From the NCBI GenBank assembly GCA_016214425.1, contig JACRON010000239.1:1-6051 (forward strand): 6,051 nt of DNA, given 5' to 3'. Shown here piece by piece: positions 5,017 through 6,051 of this stretch. Positions within the stretch are counted from its first letter, which is position 1. Every line of letters begins with the position of its first letter. Both the position numbers and the translations under genes were made by a program. The notes under the pieces are model-generated. The model did no database searches and was not told where the DNA came from. It saw nothing but the letters and a program-made list of their open reading frames with translations. Origin of the DNA: Nitrospirota bacterium. GTDB lineage: Bacteria; Nitrospirota; CAKKRA01; 9FT-COMBO-42-15.

Positions 5017-6051
5017 TTACCTTATCCTTACCTTTTCCAAATCCACATTTTTCTCCCCAAGCTTCCTTATGTCCCGCGGTCTGAAGGCACCTTTTTCTGT
5101 GATGATGGCAGTTATATACCTTGCAGGCGTTACATCAAATGCAGGGTTTGCTACTTTAACATTATCAGGCGCAATCTGTGTCTTGCCAAAGATGTGGGTT
5201 ACCTCAATCGGGTTTCTCTCCTCAATCGGTATCAATTCGCCTGATGGAATAGACAGGTCTATTGTTGATGTTGGCGCTGCAACATAGAAGGGTATGTTGT
5301 GCTCCTTGCATAATACTGCAACAGAGTATGTGCCGATTTTATTTGCCACATCGCCGTTTGCAACTGTCCTGTCTGTGCCTACAATGGCTAAGTCTATCAC
5401 TCCCTTTTTCATAAAATGGCCGGCCATGTTGTCTGTAATCAGTGTAACAGGTATCTTGTCCTGCATCAGTTCCCATGCAGTAAGCCTTGCGCCCTGTAAG
5501 ATTGGTCTTGTCTCATCTGCAAAGACCTTTATCCTTTTACCCTGCTCCCATGCAGTGCGAATAACACCGAGCGCTGTGCCATAGCCGCCTGTTGCCAGTG
5601 CGCCAGCATTGCAGTGCGTTAAAATAGTGTCGCCATCTTTAATAAACTCTGCGCCATATTTTCCCATTGCCTTATTAATTTCAATATCCTCGTCCAAAAT
5701 CTTCTGCGACTCATCTACCAGCTTCTTTTTAATGGCTTCAATATCCTCGCCTTTATTTTTTTTAACAAGCCCTTTCATTCTTTCAATTGCCCAGAAGAGG
5801 TTCACAGCAGTAGGCCTTGTTGAGGCAAGGTGGTCGCATATTGTTGTCAGTTCTTCATAAAAGGCGTCAAAGCTCTTTGCCTTTATCCTTTGCGCGCCGA
5901 GTGCTATTCCCATTGCAGCAGCTATCCCTATCGCTGGCGCGCCCCGCACCCATAAATCTTTTATGCCCTTTGCAACAGTCTGGTAGTCTTTGCACTCTGC
6001 ATACACAATCTCTGTTGGCAGTTTTGTCTGGTCAAGCATATTAACGAATCC
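5017..6051 (-). CDS. mtnA: S-methyl-5-thioribose-1-phosphate isomerase (5' end beyond window)
   Basis: MtnA converts methylthioribose-1-phosphate to methylthioribulose-1-phosphate in methionine salvage, recycling the methylthioadenosine left by polyamine and other SAM-dependent reactions. Counting from the in-window ATG (complement of 6037-6039), the protein has VRGAPAIGIAAA (31-42), STRPTAVNL (73-81), THCNAG with C143, ADETRP (174-179), and GTDR with D223 in TDRTVANGDVANKIGTY. C143 and D223 correspond to the catalytic Cys/Asp pair; their 80-residue spacing equals that of the characterised Bacillus enzyme (C160/D240). The frame remains open upstream of that ATG to the window edge (GFVN before MLDQTKLP), and relatives have 15-20 more residues there, so the true start is probably outside the window. 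The C-terminus (DLEKVRIR, stop at 5017-5019) looks complete. The gene converges on the accessory region and proS. Confidence 0.96.
   Translation of the reverse strand, partial: GFVNMLDQTKLPTEIVYAECKDYQTVAKGIKDLWVRGAPAIGIAAAMGIALGAQRIKAKSFDAFYEELTTICDHLASTRPTAVNLFWAIERMKGLVKKNKGEDIEAIKKKLVDESQKILDEDIEINKAMGKYGAEFIKDGDTILTHCNAGALATGGYGTALGVIRTAWEQGKRIKVFADETRPILQGARLTAWELMQDKIPVTLITDNMAGHFMKKGVIDLAIVGTDRTVANGDVANKIGTYSVAVLCKEHNIPFYVAAPTSTIDLSIPSGELIPIEERNPIEVTHIFGKTQIAPDNVKVANPAFDVTPARYITAIITEKGAFRPRDIRKLGEKNVDLEKVRIR

Noticed and set aside
5069..6044. Several + strand frames of 72-96 codons opposite mtnA
   Set aside because: They are antisense to strongly conserved mtnA codons and match no family.

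Overview
The window is a moderately AT-rich piece of a bacterial chromosome. Two housekeeping genes face each other: proS (prolyl-tRNA synthetase, + strand) on the left and mtnA (methylthioribose-1-phosphate isomerase, - strand, cut by the right edge) on the right. The roughly 3.2 kb between their 3' ends is accessory DNA. Both core proteins are ordinary bacterial types. The style of the accessory genes (ORF6N protein, AAA/DUF4143 ATPase, HigBA-like toxin-antitoxin, short dispersed repeats) resembles environmental Gram-negative lineages such as Nitrospirota or Desulfobacterota. That placement is an impression, not a demonstrated assignment.

Layout. (1) 1-100: a possible last few codons of an upstream gene, then a promoter that places the transcript start almost on the proS ATG. 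(2) 101-1783: proS, nearly full length, whose last codons run into the next element. (3) 1752-2237: a 5'-truncated ORF6N-domain gene that starts abruptly at the proS end and carries a perfect 27-bp palindrome. (4) 2238-2483: a hairpin, a short dispersed repeat, then a strong promoter overlapped by a near-perfect 36-bp palindrome. (5) 2484-3650: an intact AAA ATPase/DUF4143 gene. (6) 3651-3992: repeat-rich non-coding DNA ending in a second strong promoter with an operator-like inverted repeat. (7) 3993-4651: a toxin-first type II toxin-antitoxin pair (RelE/HigB-like Gp49 toxin, XRE antitoxin). (8) 4652-5016: a short possible gene fragment, REP-like remnants, and a second copy of a 53-bp repeat also found upstream of the toxin. 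(9) 5017-6051: mtnA.

How it fits together. The space between two convergent housekeeping genes seems to have collected insertions: a broken phage-type gene, a self-contained ATPase, a toxin-antitoxin module bracketed by direct repeats, and repeat debris. Each intact accessory gene or operon has its own consensus-like promoter with a dyad on it, suggesting autoregulated, independently expressed units. No clearly new multi-gene system is visible. The most interesting signals are the promoter/operator designs (two apparently leaderless genes and one palindrome covering a -10 box and carrying the ribosome binding site), the repeat-bracketed toxin-antitoxin cassette, and the proS/ORF6N junction.
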